From: a virus
Direction: 5' to 3' (one strand)
IMG/VR virus record: IMGVR_UViG_3300025450_000123
Span: 1 to 23,871 of that record
Length of the DNA stretch: 23,871 bases
A program made the position numbers and the translations under genes. The stretch's first letter is position 1. Each line of letters begins with the position of its first letter. Below the pieces are notes generated by a model. It did not search any database and had not been told where the DNA came from. It saw only the letters and a list, made by a program, of their open reading frames with translations. This document shows, in pieces, positions 7,589 through 13,024 of the stretch.

Positions 7589-7617
7589 AATATACATAAG
7601 CATAAATATAATGTCAA
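7589..7617 (-). promoter_or_regulatory. Early-type promoter
   Basis: Minus strand TTGACA (7612-7617), 17-nt spacer, TATATT (7589-7594). It overlaps the stop region of the 143-aa gene and drives the 33-aa membrane protein and probably the 135-aa gene. Its leader lacks the GAAACG hairpin. Confidence 0.65.
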
Positions 7618-7618
7618 G

Positions 7619-8050
7619 CTAATATATATCGTTTCCCATAGATTTTATTTCCATGTCGGACATAGTAGTAAAAGGATGTGGACCATTAGATACATTTAGT
7701 TCAGAATGGGATATGGCTACTATATAATGTGCTATTCGATTAGCTATAGATAGTTTCTTTTCTTCTTCCATTTCAGCCATTTGTGTTCGGTATATATTGT
7801 GTATTTCGTCCATGCTCAAATCCATAATAGAATCACTTATTTGCTCTTCACCTGTGTATTTATTAAACACCATTAGTCCAGCTCTCCACATCCAGCTTGT
7901 CTTGCGTGCTTCTAATTGTTCAGGAGTTGGTTCGTGCTCTATTACGAGCCTATTCTTATTTCTTTTTCTAATACGTTCTAACTCATCTGCCATAGCTTCT
8001 AATCTCTCTCTGTTAATAGCTGCGTCACCACCTTCGCCTTTGTATCTCAT
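7619..8050 (-). CDS. Hypothetical protein (143 aa)
   Basis: Helical and charged, with AMADELERIRKRNKNRLVIE near the N-terminus and a Glu-rich segment MAEMEEEKK in the second half. No family is recognised. SD AAGGA lies before the ATG, and a TATAAT occurs about 25 nt upstream. It neighbours two other unknown small genes in the same direction. Confidence 0.7.
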   Translation of the reverse strand: MRYKGEGGDAAINRERLEAMADELERIRKRNKNRLVIEHEPTPEQLEARKTSWMWRAGLMVFNKYTGEEQISDSIMDLSMDEIHNIYRTQMAEMEEEKKLSIANRIAHYIVAISHSELNVSNGPHPFTTMSDMEIKSMGNDIY

Positions 8051-8093
8051 TTTATTCCTTATTTAAAAACATATTATATCTTGTTTGTAAAAT

Positions 8094-8318
8094 CTAATAT
8101 AGTCTATCTTCATCGACTACCTTAGTTCTTAATATGTCTTCCATAGCTTTAAATACTTTATCTATAACTTCTTGTTTAGTATCCCCTACAAAATCTGTAT
8201 GCTCATCTGCTATTCCAATTACCTTACCTTTTGCATTCAAAACCACTTCACCAAGAGCATAATATGGTTGATTGCGTTCTACATGCTTGATAATCCGATA
8301 ATTGGGTTTAGGTGTCAT
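8094..8318 (-). CDS. Hypothetical protein (74 aa)
   Basis: Reads MTPKPNYRIIKHVERNQPYY, then a beta-rich middle (ALGEVVLNAKGKVIGIADE) and a C-terminal helix (QEVIDKVFKAMEDIL). No family is recognised. Its ATG overlaps the TGA stop of the upstream gene, so the two are translated as a pair. Confidence 0.7.
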   Translation of the reverse strand: MTPKPNYRIIKHVERNQPYYALGEVVLNAKGKVIGIADEHTDFVGDTKQEVIDKVFKAMEDILRTKVVDEDRLY

Positions 8319-8677
8319 TTTACATAGCCCTCTCGTATGATTGGTATCTGTAAATCTAATGCTTCCAGAACAACCTCTCCGAGCATCTTAGCGACCTTAG
8401 AGCTCCTGGCATCGTGCCATAAAGCATCGTGAATAGCATCTTGTAGGAAGTATATGTTGTGCAGTGGATTGCGAGTAGGTTCGTATTCCTTGACAACCTT
8501 ATCTAATGTAAAGGTATCTAGTAAAGGTACTTGTTCTAATTTTCTATGTATTTGTTTATGTGCTCCGCTATATAACAGTACAATTAGCCCTGAATTACTT
8601 CTTAATCGTTTACCGCTTTCGTATTGATTCCATATTCTTTCTGGAAATAAAATGTGATGTTTTTCAATTTTTGCCAT
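8315..8677 (-). CDS. Conserved-looking protein with His-rich motif (120 aa)
   Basis: Contains KHHILFP near the N-terminus, then a segment ending KRLRSNSGLIVLLYSGAHKQ and IHRKLEQVPLLD. I recall proteins from actinobacteria and their phages with the same order (HH..., RLR...L, H..LH, VPLL); their function is not known to me. The spaced His residues could bind a metal, but no HNH or zinc signature is complete. The RBS and first eight codons are nearly identical to those of the 44-aa gene at 10381-10515. Confidence 0.6.
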   Translation of the reverse strand: MAKIEKHHILFPERIWNQYESGKRLRSNSGLIVLLYSGAHKQIHRKLEQVPLLDTFTLDKVVKEYEPTRNPLHNIYFLQDAIHDALWHDARSSKVAKMLGEVVLEALDLQIPIIREGYVK

Positions 8678-8687
8678 TACTTTTCCT
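8655..8687 (-). repeat. 33-nt repeat, copy 1 (RBS plus first codons)
   Basis: 30 of 33 bases are identical to 10493-10525. It spans the SD, ATG and the first seven to eight codons (MAKIEKHH versus MAKIKKHH) of two otherwise different genes. Confidence 0.8.
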
Positions 8688-8724
8688 TTCTTTCGTTACC
8701 TTTTTTAAATTGACCCGCATTCAT
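8677..8724 (-). CDS. Possible 15-aa ORF, perhaps remnant of an HNH-type gene start
   Basis: Reads MNAGQFKKGNERKEK, with a TAATG overlap at both ends and GGGAG 8 nt upstream of the ATG. The GQFKKG opening recalls the N-terminus of many phage HNH homing endonucleases, so it may be a decayed stub. It could equally be a leader peptide or not be translated. Confidence 0.3.
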   Translation of the reverse strand: MNAGQFKKGNERKEK

Positions 8725-8813
8725 TAACAATGCTCCCAACAATTCGTACAAAACTTTGCGGCTTCTGTTATAGGGTATTCACAACACTCGCTTAGTATTT
8801 CTAATAGTTCCAT
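8724..8813 (-). CDS. Cys-containing micro-protein (29 aa)
   Basis: Reads MELLEILSECCEYPITEAAK and ends FCTNCWEHC. It has a CC pair and a CxxC followed by a terminal Cys, so metal or disulfide binding is possible. SD AAAGGA is well placed. It starts just before the end of the 71-aa gene and ends in a TAATG overlap. Function unknown. Confidence 0.5.
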   Translation of the reverse strand: MELLEILSECCEYPITEAAKFCTNCWEHC

Positions 8814-8814
8814 A

Positions 8815-9030
8815 TTATTCCTTTACCAAGCTTTCTATTCCGCTATCAATGTAACCTTTCTTATAGCTTTCTGTTTGCACTTCTTCTATAAGTTGTTTAA
8901 TAGCTTCCTTAGCTTCCGTTCCAGCTTTCGTAAAAACACTTCCATTATTATTATTTTTACTATGCACATCTATTTCAGCTTTATTAAAAAAATTTACAAG
9001 TATCTCATCTATCTTTTCATCTAAGTTCAT
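8815..9030 (-). CDS. Hypothetical helical protein (71 aa)
   Basis: Begins MNLDEKIDEILVNFF and ends SYKKGYIDSGIESLVKE; mostly helical. The frame is open much further upstream, but only because the adjoining hexamer repeat has no stops in this frame. The ATG at 9030 has AAAGGA 10 nt upstream and is the credible start. Its first codons are duplicated at 9720-9746, on the far side of the DUF6948/Gly-X pair. No family is recognised. Confidence 0.7.
   Translation of the reverse strand: MNLDEKIDEILVNFFNKAEIDVHSKNNNNGSVFTKAGTEAKEAIKQLIEEVQTESYKKGYIDSGIESLVKE
9008..9030 (-). repeat. Direct repeat, copy 1 (start of 71-aa gene)
   Basis: The first 18 nt are identical to the copy ending at 9746, then two mismatches in the next several bases. 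Together the copies bracket the DUF6948/Gly-X gene pair. Confidence 0.75.
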
Positions 9031-9037
9031 AGTAATG

Positions 9038-9337
9038 CTATCCTTTTCTTGTGCCAAAGCCAGAGCCAAAGCCATCGCCATCGCCATCGCCAGAGCCATC
9101 GCCAAAGCCATAGCCATCGCCAGAGCCAGAGCCATGGCCAAAGCCAAAGCCATGGCCAGAGCCATCGCCATCGCCATAGCCAGAGCCAAAGCCATAGCCA
9201 TCGCCATCGCCAGAGCCAGAGCCATGGCCAAAGCCAAAGCCATAGCCATCGCCAGAGCCAAAGCCATCGCCATCGCCATCGCCATAGCCAGAGCCAGATG
9301 ATTTACCTTTTATAGCTTCTTTAGTTAAACTAACCAT
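9038..9337 (-). CDS. Gly-X dipeptide repeat protein (99 aa)
   Basis: A unique N-terminus, MVSLTKEAIKGKSS, is followed by 40 consecutive Gly-X pairs, where X is only Ser, Asp, Tyr, Phe or His, and a short tail TRKG. The ATG has AAGGTG about 9 nt upstream and overlaps the end of the DUF6948-like gene, so the pair is co-translated. Every Gly in the array is GGC and every X codon ends in T. All other frames over the array are also open, on both strands, but none has its own start signal and unique N-terminus. Low-complexity Gly-aromatic-acidic repeats could form fibres or condensates; the function is unknown. I recall similar repeat genes beside DUF6948-type genes in other phages. Confidence 0.75.
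   Translation of the reverse strand: MVSLTKEAIKGKSSGSGYGDGDGDGFGSGDGYGFGFGHGSGSGDGDGYGFGSGYGDGDGSGHGFGFGHGSGSGDGYGFGDGSGDGDGDGFGSGFGTRKG
9053..9297 (-). repeat. Hexanucleotide tandem array, 40 units of GGC-NNT
   Basis: Units differ only at the first two bases of the second codon (TC, GA, TA, TT, CA). Higher-order repeats are visible: the X order F-F-H-S-S-D occurs at units 10-15 and 25-30, and D-D-D-F-S at 3-7 and 35-39. This points to segmental duplication. Expected to be length-variable between isolates. Confidence 0.9.
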
Positions 9338-9696
9338 GACTTTACACCTTGAATTGACTCTTTTGCTTTATTAGTTGTTTCTATAATTTCTACTGCTTCG
9401 GTCAATGCTACATTTACTGGTACAGCAAATTTGCAGTTAATTGGTTTACTAACTCCATCAACTGCCAGTTGGCTTAATGATGCTGCCCCGTCCCAATACC
9501 ATAATCTGATAGCGTCTACTAATTGCACTTCTTTACCATCTCGGTTTTTAAGATAACCTGCAAATACTCCAGCACTATAAGTTCGGACTACTACAAAATC
9601 CATTCCATCTAATTGTTTGGCTTTCTTATTTTCTGTACCCTTTAGTATATAGGTTTGTCCGTTTATTTCTAATTCGTTAATAGTTGTTTTACTCAT
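9325..9696 (-). CDS. DUF6948-like phage protein (123 aa)
   Basis: The core FVVVRTYSAGVFAGYLKNRD, then the segment RLWYWDGAASLSQLAVDG, closely matches my memory of the DUF6948 family, a small phage/prophage protein of unknown role. Family members share the RTYSAGVFAG and LWYWDGAASL signatures, which are intact here. SD AAAGGAG is 6 nt before the ATG. The 3' end overlaps the Gly-X repeat gene by 13 nt, suggesting the two work together. The pair is bracketed by a direct repeat (9008-9030 and 9720-9746). Confidence 0.8.
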   Translation of the reverse strand: MSKTTINELEINGQTYILKGTENKKAKQLDGMDFVVVRTYSAGVFAGYLKNRDGKEVQLVDAIRLWYWDGAASLSQLAVDGVSKPINCKFAVPVNVALTEAVEIIETTNKAKESIQGVKSWLV

Positions 9697-9707
9697 ATCA
9701 TTCTCCT

Positions 9708-9746
9708 TTAATTTAATATCTTATCTAGCTTTTCATCTAAGTTCAT
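9708..9746 (-). pseudogene. Truncated 12-codon copy of the 71-aa gene start
   Basis: Reads MNLDEKLDKILN then stop. Its first 18 nt equal those of the 71-aa gene at 9030, with further identity to about nt 30. It overlaps the end of the methyltransferase fragment and ends at the SD of the DUF6948-like gene. Best explained as the left-over 5' end from an insertion or duplication event. Confidence 0.55.
9720..9746 (-). repeat. Direct repeat, copy 2 (truncated gene start)
   Basis: Partner of 9008-9030, located inside the end of the methyltransferase remnant. Confidence 0.75.
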
Positions 9747-9831
9747 GGTTTGCCAATCTTTCCATAACTGCTTGAATTACATTGGTTGTTACTGCGTTAC
9801 CACACATTTTGTATCGTTGCTTGTCGCTCAT
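9733..9831 (-). pseudogene. Orphan C-terminal fragment of a DNA cytosine-5 methyltransferase (32 aa)
   Basis: Reads MSDKQRYKMCGNAVTTNVIQ and ends AVMERLANHELR. The run RYKMCGNAVTTNVIQ is the conserved motif X/C-terminal helix of C5 cytosine methyltransferases (compare GYKQFGNSVVINVL in M.HhaI). The catalytic PC motif IV and motifs I-VIII are absent from the window. It has GGAG 9 nt before the ATG, so the stub may still be translated. Interpreted as a remnant of a lost phage methyltransferase; a split enzyme whose larger part lies elsewhere in the genome is possible. Confidence 0.65.
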
Positions 9832-9852
9832 TATTTAGTTCTCCAAATCTTT

Positions 9853-10050
9853 TTATTCTAATACCTTAATTGTAACTTTTATACCTTTGGGAACTTGAAC
9901 AATTACTTCATTTTCTAATGTGTCAGTTTTTACTAAAGTAGTTATTTTAATTAGTCCGTTTAGATAATCATTTTCTTTAATATAATCACGATATTTAGTA
10001 AATGCTTTACCAGCTACAAAAGGCATTGATTTACTTTTATTTAAGTTCAT
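9853..10050 (-). CDS. Hypothetical protein (65 aa)
   Basis: Begins MNLNKSKSMPFVAGKAFTKY and ends with strand-like text (EVIVQVPKGIKVTIKVLE). An in-frame ATG at 10065 exists, but the ATG at 10050 has GGGAG 8 nt upstream and is preferred. The nucleotide start resembles the repeated ATGAACTTA start of two other genes nearby. No family is recognised. Confidence 0.6.
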   Translation of the reverse strand: MNLNKSKSMPFVAGKAFTKYRDYIKENDYLNGLIKITTLVKTDTLENEVIVQVPKGIKVTIKVLE

Positions 10051-10051
10051 T

Positions 10052-10384
10052 TTATTTACTCCCATCTAATGTTTTTAATCTTTTCTGTAATTCGTGTGTA
10101 ATTTGACCAACTCGTACAACTCGAGCATTATTTCCGTCTTCATCGTAATATCTTTCAGAATGATTAAAATATCTTTGTGCCATTAATTTATTTTCTTCTT
10201 TAATCAAATTATCAAATATGTATTTTCTAACATTTTGAAATGATTCACTTACGCAAGAATTTTCTGTATGTATATCTTTTGTATATTTATCAATGTCTAT
10301 TACAGGTGATAAATCGTGAATTAAATCATTTAACATTGTATCTATCTTAAATAAAATTGATTGATTTCGTATTACTTCTTTCAT
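10052..10384 (-). CDS. Hypothetical protein (110 aa)
   Basis: Begins MKEVIRNQSILFKIDTMLND and is helical and charged throughout. An ATG at 10399 is in frame, but GGAG 9 nt before the ATG at 10384 and an ATGA overlap with the upstream gene favour the shorter form. No family is recognised. Confidence 0.65.
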   Translation of the reverse strand: MKEVIRNQSILFKIDTMLNDLIHDLSPVIDIDKYTKDIHTENSCVSESFQNVRKYIFDNLIKEENKLMAQRYFNHSERYYDEDGNNARVVRVGQITHELQKRLKTLDGSK

Positions 10385-10515
10385 AACAATTTTCTCCATA
10401 TTTCAGTTAGTGTTTTACTCATTTTGTTTTCTAATTCAATTCCTACCATAACTATTAATTTAGCAATTTCATCTTCATTTAAAGTAATACTATGATGTTT
10501 TTTAATTTTTGCCAT
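10381..10515 (-). CDS. Hypothetical small protein (44 aa)
   Basis: Begins MAKIKKHHSITLNEDEIAKL, with a C-terminal helix ending TEIWRKLL. SD AGGA lies 8 nt upstream. A 33-nt stretch covering its RBS and first codons is 30/33 identical to the start of the 120-aa gene at 8677, although the rest of the two proteins is unrelated. Function unknown. Confidence 0.55.
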   Translation of the reverse strand: MAKIKKHHSITLNEDEIAKLIVMVGIELENKMSKTLTEIWRKLL

Positions 10516-10525
10516 GTCTTTTCCT
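10493..10525 (-). repeat. 33-nt repeat, copy 2 (RBS plus first codons)
   Basis: Partner of 8655-8687; covers the RBS and start of the 44-aa gene. Confidence 0.8.
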
Positions 10526-10636
10526 ATATCTTATAATTTGTATTATCGCAAATGTTATAAGATATATTAAACCCAAAGCTCCTATTAACATTGCTACCAA
10601 TGATGCTACTACACAACCAGCTATTAACCAGTACAT
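10502..10636 (-). CDS. Small membrane protein (44 aa)
   Basis: Reads MYWLIAGCVVASLVAMLIGA, followed by further hydrophobic residues and a basic tail (IIRYRKRHGKN). One long or two short membrane segments are likely, with the basic end cytoplasmic. The SD GGGGG is close to the ATG. It overlaps the next gene by 14 nt. Function unknown. Confidence 0.55.
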   Translation of the reverse strand: MYWLIAGCVVASLVAMLIGALGLIYLITFAIIQIIRYRKRHGKN

Positions 10637-10644
10637 ATAACCCC

Positions 10645-10911
10645 CTATATTATTTTAAACTTTACTAATTCTCCTGTGGTGTTGTTTTGGTAATAACCAT
10701 ACTTGCCTTCTATTTGAAGTAACTTATAACCTTTTTTACTTACTTTACCACCTAAGTATCCTGCTTTTTTAGCTCTGTCTTTGTCTGCAGCAAATCCACC
10801 TGTTGTTCCTAATTTTCCACCAATCTTACCAATGTTTTGGTAAAAGTCTTTTCCGTATTTCTCTTTATTCCTTTTAGCAGCTTTGATGCCACCCTCTTTA
10901 GTTCCTGCCAT
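10645..10911 (-). CDS. KGG-repeat (stress-induced-type) protein (88 aa)
   Basis: The N-terminal part has the repeated pattern TKEGGIKAAKRNKEKYG, IGKIGGKLGTTGGFAADKDR and AKKAGYLGGKVSKKG. This matches the KGG family (general stress proteins such as E. coli YmdF/YciG), also known in phages. The biochemical role is not established. The C-terminus (LLQIEGKYGYYQNNTTGEL) is extra. SD GGAGG is 6-7 nt upstream and the ATG overlaps the stop of the preceding gene. Confidence 0.8.
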   Translation of the reverse strand: MAGTKEGGIKAAKRNKEKYGKDFYQNIGKIGGKLGTTGGFAADKDRAKKAGYLGGKVSKKGYKLLQIEGKYGYYQNNTTGELVKFKII

Positions 10912-11129
10912 TATTTTCCTCCATTAATTTTATCTGCCCAACCTGAAGTTTTTTTAATTTTCGGTTTAACAGTTTTCTTTTCTTTAACTATCCAGTAATA
11001 AATTACTGCACCTAATCCAAATAAACCACCACCTAAAATACCTAAATAAGGGTTACGGTTTCTATTTTTTGCCATGTTATAACAAACAATAGCCCAAATC
11101 CAACCATAGTATACATATTGTTGTTGCAT
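10911..11129 (-). CDS. Small membrane protein (72 aa)
   Basis: Two hydrophobic segments: residues about 5-17 (YVYYGWIWAIVCY) and 28-46 (YLGILGGGLFGLGAVIYYW), separated by KNRNRNP and followed by a Lys-rich tail. A short conserved-type 'NRNP-GILG-FG' membrane motif occurs in many small bacterial proteins. AGGA lies 5 nt before this ATG; a longer in-frame start at 11186 has poorer support. It overlaps the KGG gene by one base. Confidence 0.6.
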   Translation of the reverse strand: MQQQYVYYGWIWAIVCYNMAKNRNRNPYLGILGGGLFGLGAVIYYWIVKEKKTVKPKIKKTSGWADKINGGK

Positions 11130-11131
11130 AT

Positions 11132-11239
11132 TTATCCTATTAATAATCCTAAAGATACTACGATAGATAATATTCCTAGTAACCAAAAGACCTTAAAACA
11201 AATTAATATTATTAGTAACCAAGCTATTATCCAAAGCAT
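11132..11239 (-). CDS. Hydrophobic micro-protein (35 aa)
   Basis: Reads MLWIIAWLLIILICFKVFWL and ends LGILSIVVSLGLLIG, almost entirely hydrophobic with one Lys. SD GGAGG is 7 nt before the ATG, which overlaps the upstream stop (TAATG). It may be a membrane-perturbing or regulatory peptide; no family is recognised. Confidence 0.5.
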   Translation of the reverse strand: MLWIIAWLLIILICFKVFWLLGILSIVVSLGLLIG

Positions 11240-11421
11240 TACATTTCCTCCAATTCGCCTTTAAATTCTTTTTCGTATTGTGAAACAAAAGCTAATGCTA
11301 TATCAGCTAATATTGCTAGTTTTTCGTCAATCCAATCTTCGTCTGGGTAATCTACTACAAACTTGTACTGATTAACTATGTTATTTAAATCATCTTGATA
11401 TGTTAATGTTATTTTGCCCAC
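11239..11421 (-). CDS. Hypothetical protein with GTG start (60 aa)
   Basis: Begins (V/M)GKITLTYQDDLNNIVNQYKF and ends EKEFKGELEEM. The GTG at 11421 has AAAGGA 7 nt upstream. It looks like a small alpha/beta protein with an acidic C-terminal helix. No family is recognised. Confidence 0.6.
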   Translation of the reverse strand: MGKITLTYQDDLNNIVNQYKFVVDYPDEDWIDEKLAILADIALAFVSQYEKEFKGELEEM

Positions 11422-11423
11422 TG

Positions 11424-11693
11424 TTAAATCCTTTCTAAGATTTCTAAATCACTTATTGGTACAAGATGTAAAACTACACCACTACCAAGTGTTTGTTTAT
11501 CATATTTTTTAATATCTTCTCCTGACATGTAGTAATCATTTGGATAATATAATTTACCTGTTTTATCTTTAGCGATTATATTAATCTGGTTATGAGTTCC
11601 CACACGATAACTTGCTATTCCCACTACTCGCTGCTTCCAGCGTGGTTTTTTAATCTCTATATATTGGACTGGTTGTAATCTTGGTAATTGCAT
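11424..11693 (-). CDS. Hypothetical beta-rich protein (89 aa)
   Basis: Begins MQLPRLQPVQYIEIKKPRWK, then alternating strand-like segments (QINIIAKDKTGKLYYPNDYY, VVLHLVPISDLEIL). No family is recognised. The ATG overlaps the stop of the putative annealing protein gene (TAATG) with no strong SD, so coupled translation is likely. Confidence 0.65.
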   Translation of the reverse strand: MQLPRLQPVQYIEIKKPRWKQRVVGIASYRVGTHNQINIIAKDKTGKLYYPNDYYMSGEDIKKYDKQTLGSGVVLHLVPISDLEILERI

Positions 11694-12322
11694 TAGTAGG
11701 GTACATCTTCCATATTTACTGTTCGACCATCTAATAAGTTAAAGTATACTGGCTTTTGCTTAGCAGATTCACCAATTGCCTTAATCTTATCTACAGCATC
11801 TTTAACTTTAAATACTGGTATCTTCTCTGGTCTAAGAGTCAAATGCTCTTCTACCCAGTTATCTATATCATCAGCTGAATCAAATCCTGATACATCACTA
11901 GCTTCACGTCTAATCCACTCTACTTGTTTCTCGGTAGCAAATCTCATGCCACCATTTTTTGGTGCTGGATTAAATGCAGCTTTAGTCATTTCGTCTGCGG
12001 AAGCTATAGATTCTATAACTCCAATACCCATAAACCCTAATGCTCTACCTACTGCCGATGTTTCTGCATTCTCTAGTGCTGCAGTTTTATTTACCATTCC
12101 GTCACCAATAACTGCCTGAGAATATCCTGTAAAGCTTCTAACACCATCAGGACTTACTTTAGCTTTTACTATGATGTAATCGCTGGTTGGGTCAGATACT
12201 AGCTCGGTAGTTATTGAACCCTCTGGGTAAACCTCGTTAAAGTAGGTGACTCTATCAGATACTAAAACGTAATCTTTACCTTTAATCTTAATTGCTTTGT
12301 TTACTAAACTCTTTTCACTCAT
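11693..12322 (-). CDS. Putative Rad52/Sak-like single-strand annealing protein (209 aa)
   Basis: Residues about 10-110 read like the phage family with 'YVxVxxRVxYFxExYPxGSIxTEL ... NKTxALENAETSAVGRALGFMGIGV'. Both halves are seen here: DYVLVSDRVTYFNEVYPEGS and KTAALENAETSAVGRALGFM. I associate that family with Rad52/Sak-type annealing proteins, which anneal single strands during phage recombination, but this is from memory and not proved. The C-terminal half has a helical extension. SD AAGGAG is 11 nt upstream, with a TAATG overlap. No exonuclease or SSB gene is evident beside it. Confidence 0.55.
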   Translation of the reverse strand: MSEKSLVNKAIKIKGKDYVLVSDRVTYFNEVYPEGSITTELVSDPTSDYIIVKAKVSPDGVRSFTGYSQAVIGDGMVNKTAALENAETSAVGRALGFMGIGVIESIASADEMTKAAFNPAPKNGGMRFATEKQVEWIRREASDVSGFDSADDIDNWVEEHLTLRPEKIPVFKVKDAVDKIKAIGESAKQKPVYFNLLDGRTVNMEDVPY

Positions 12323-12504
12323 TAAAATGGTGCTCCTTTATCTTCTTTTATTCTTCTATCAAACTCTTCTAAGTTCTTCTCTGATTCGTGTATGTATTGG
12401 TTAAATATGTCTTGTAGTTCTTGTATAGTTTTACGTTGTTCTTCTAATAACTCGGTAAATCTATCTGCTTTGGCACTAATCTGACCAATAATTCTATAAT
12501 CCAT
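12322..12504 (-). CDS. Coiled-coil protein (60 aa)
   Basis: Begins MDYRIIGQISAKADRFTELL and continues as a charged amphipathic helix to EFDRRIKEDKGAPF. The ATG at 12504 has GGAGGG 7 nt upstream; an upstream in-frame start at 12543 is less likely because it lies deep in the previous gene. It is probably an oligomer or partner protein; no family is recognised. Confidence 0.6.
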   Translation of the reverse strand: MDYRIIGQISAKADRFTELLEEQRKTIQELQDIFNQYIHESEKNLEEFDRRIKEDKGAPF

Positions 12505-12748
12505 TGAAATCCCTCCAGCTGTCGTATTGAAAGTCGCTGTCATCTAAATCGTCAACATACTGTTCAAAGAACTTGTTTTGTTCGTGTTCTGCAATGCCTG
12601 CACATTGTTCTTCGTCGCAAGTAAACCAACCTTCGTCATTGTCTTTCCATTCGTGGTCACATTTAAATTTTATTGTAATGTCATCATCTTCGTAGTAGTC
12701 ATTTAATGACCATGAAGAAGTTTCTATTACTCTTACATTAATTTTCAT
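12494..12748 (-). CDS. Very acidic first-in-operon early protein (84 aa)
   Basis: About a third of the residues are Asp or Glu, including YYEDDD, DNDEG, CDEEQC and YVDDLDDSDF. There are three Cys in CDHEWKDNDEGWFTCDEEQC. It follows the strong promoter 12802-12830 and has SD AGGAGG 8 nt upstream. A small, acidic, first-expressed phage protein often targets host functions or mimics DNA; that is an inference from position and charge, not homology. It overlaps the next gene by 11 nt. Confidence 0.7.
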   Translation of the reverse strand: MKINVRVIETSSWSLNDYYEDDDITIKFKCDHEWKDNDEGWFTCDEEQCAGIAEHEQNKFFEQYVDDLDDSDFQYDSWRDFNGL

Positions 12749-12777
12749 AGGTGTTTCCTCCTTACCTATTAGTTATA

Positions 12778-12793
12778 CTTAGCGTTTCCTAAG
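12778..12793 (-). promoter_or_regulatory. Leader hairpin with GAAACG loop
   Basis: Minus strand CTTAG-GAAACG-CTAAG, about 9 nt after the -10 of the promoter at 12802 and 29 nt before the ATG. Same loop as at 6924-6937 and 13806-13817; here the stem is longest (5 bp) and separate from the SD. Confidence 0.55.
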
Positions 12794-12801
12794 CTACCTT
12801 A

Positions 12802-12830
12802 ATAATACATAGTCATAACAACTATGTCAA
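12802..12830 (-). promoter_or_regulatory. Strong early promoter with inverted repeat
   Basis: Minus strand TTGACA (12825-12830), 17-nt spacer, TATTAT (12802-12807). The repeat ACATAGT-N7-ACTATGT (12807-12827) covers the whole spacer and the edges of both boxes, a good operator position. It differs in sequence from the palindrome in the 6959 promoter. Confidence 0.75.
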
Positions 12831-12857
12831 GTACTTTTTATGGCTATTAATAAAATG

Positions 12858-12885
12858 TTTGCGTTTATTAAAAAAGGTATATAAT
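12858..12885 (+). promoter_or_regulatory. Weak plus-strand promoter candidate
   Basis: TTTGCG, 16-nt spacer, TATAAT (12880-12885). A transcript from here would contain the hairpin GCTAG-N8-CTAGC and run into the terminator at 12927-12948, giving an RNA of roughly 60 nt. Confidence 0.3.
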
Positions 12886-12924
12886 GAGAAACAAGCTAGC
12901 GATACTTCTAGCCCACGATATAAG

Positions 12925-12950
12925 AAAAACCCCTCGTAAAAGGGGTTTAA
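12925..12950 (-). terminator. Intrinsic terminator, stronger on minus strand
   Basis: Stem AAACCCC/GGGGTTT (12927-12933, 12942-12948) with an 8-nt loop. The minus strand continues with more Ts (GGGGTTTTTC), while the plus strand has only three. Confidence 0.7.
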
Positions 12951-12967
12951 GCAATACTTCCATTATT

Positions 12968-12996
12968 ATGGTAAAACATTGCACTTATGCTGTCAA
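12968..12996 (-). promoter_or_regulatory. Minus-strand promoter directed at the nearby terminator
   Basis: TTGACA (12991-12996), 17-nt spacer, TACCAT (12968-12973, fits TANNNT). The terminator lies only about 20-35 nt past the predicted start, so the product would be a short RNA of about 40 nt. Read-through would enter the early operon promoter region. Confidence 0.5.
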
Positions 12997-13024
12997 GCAC
13001 TTTAACTTTTCATTATTCAATCTG

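Noticed and set aside
8815-9285. Long Ala/Met/Leu repeat reading frame continuous with the 71-aa protein
   Set aside because: It begins inside the hexamer array with no start signal; it is open only because the repeat unit has no stop codon. The Gly-X frame has a unique N-terminus and RBS.
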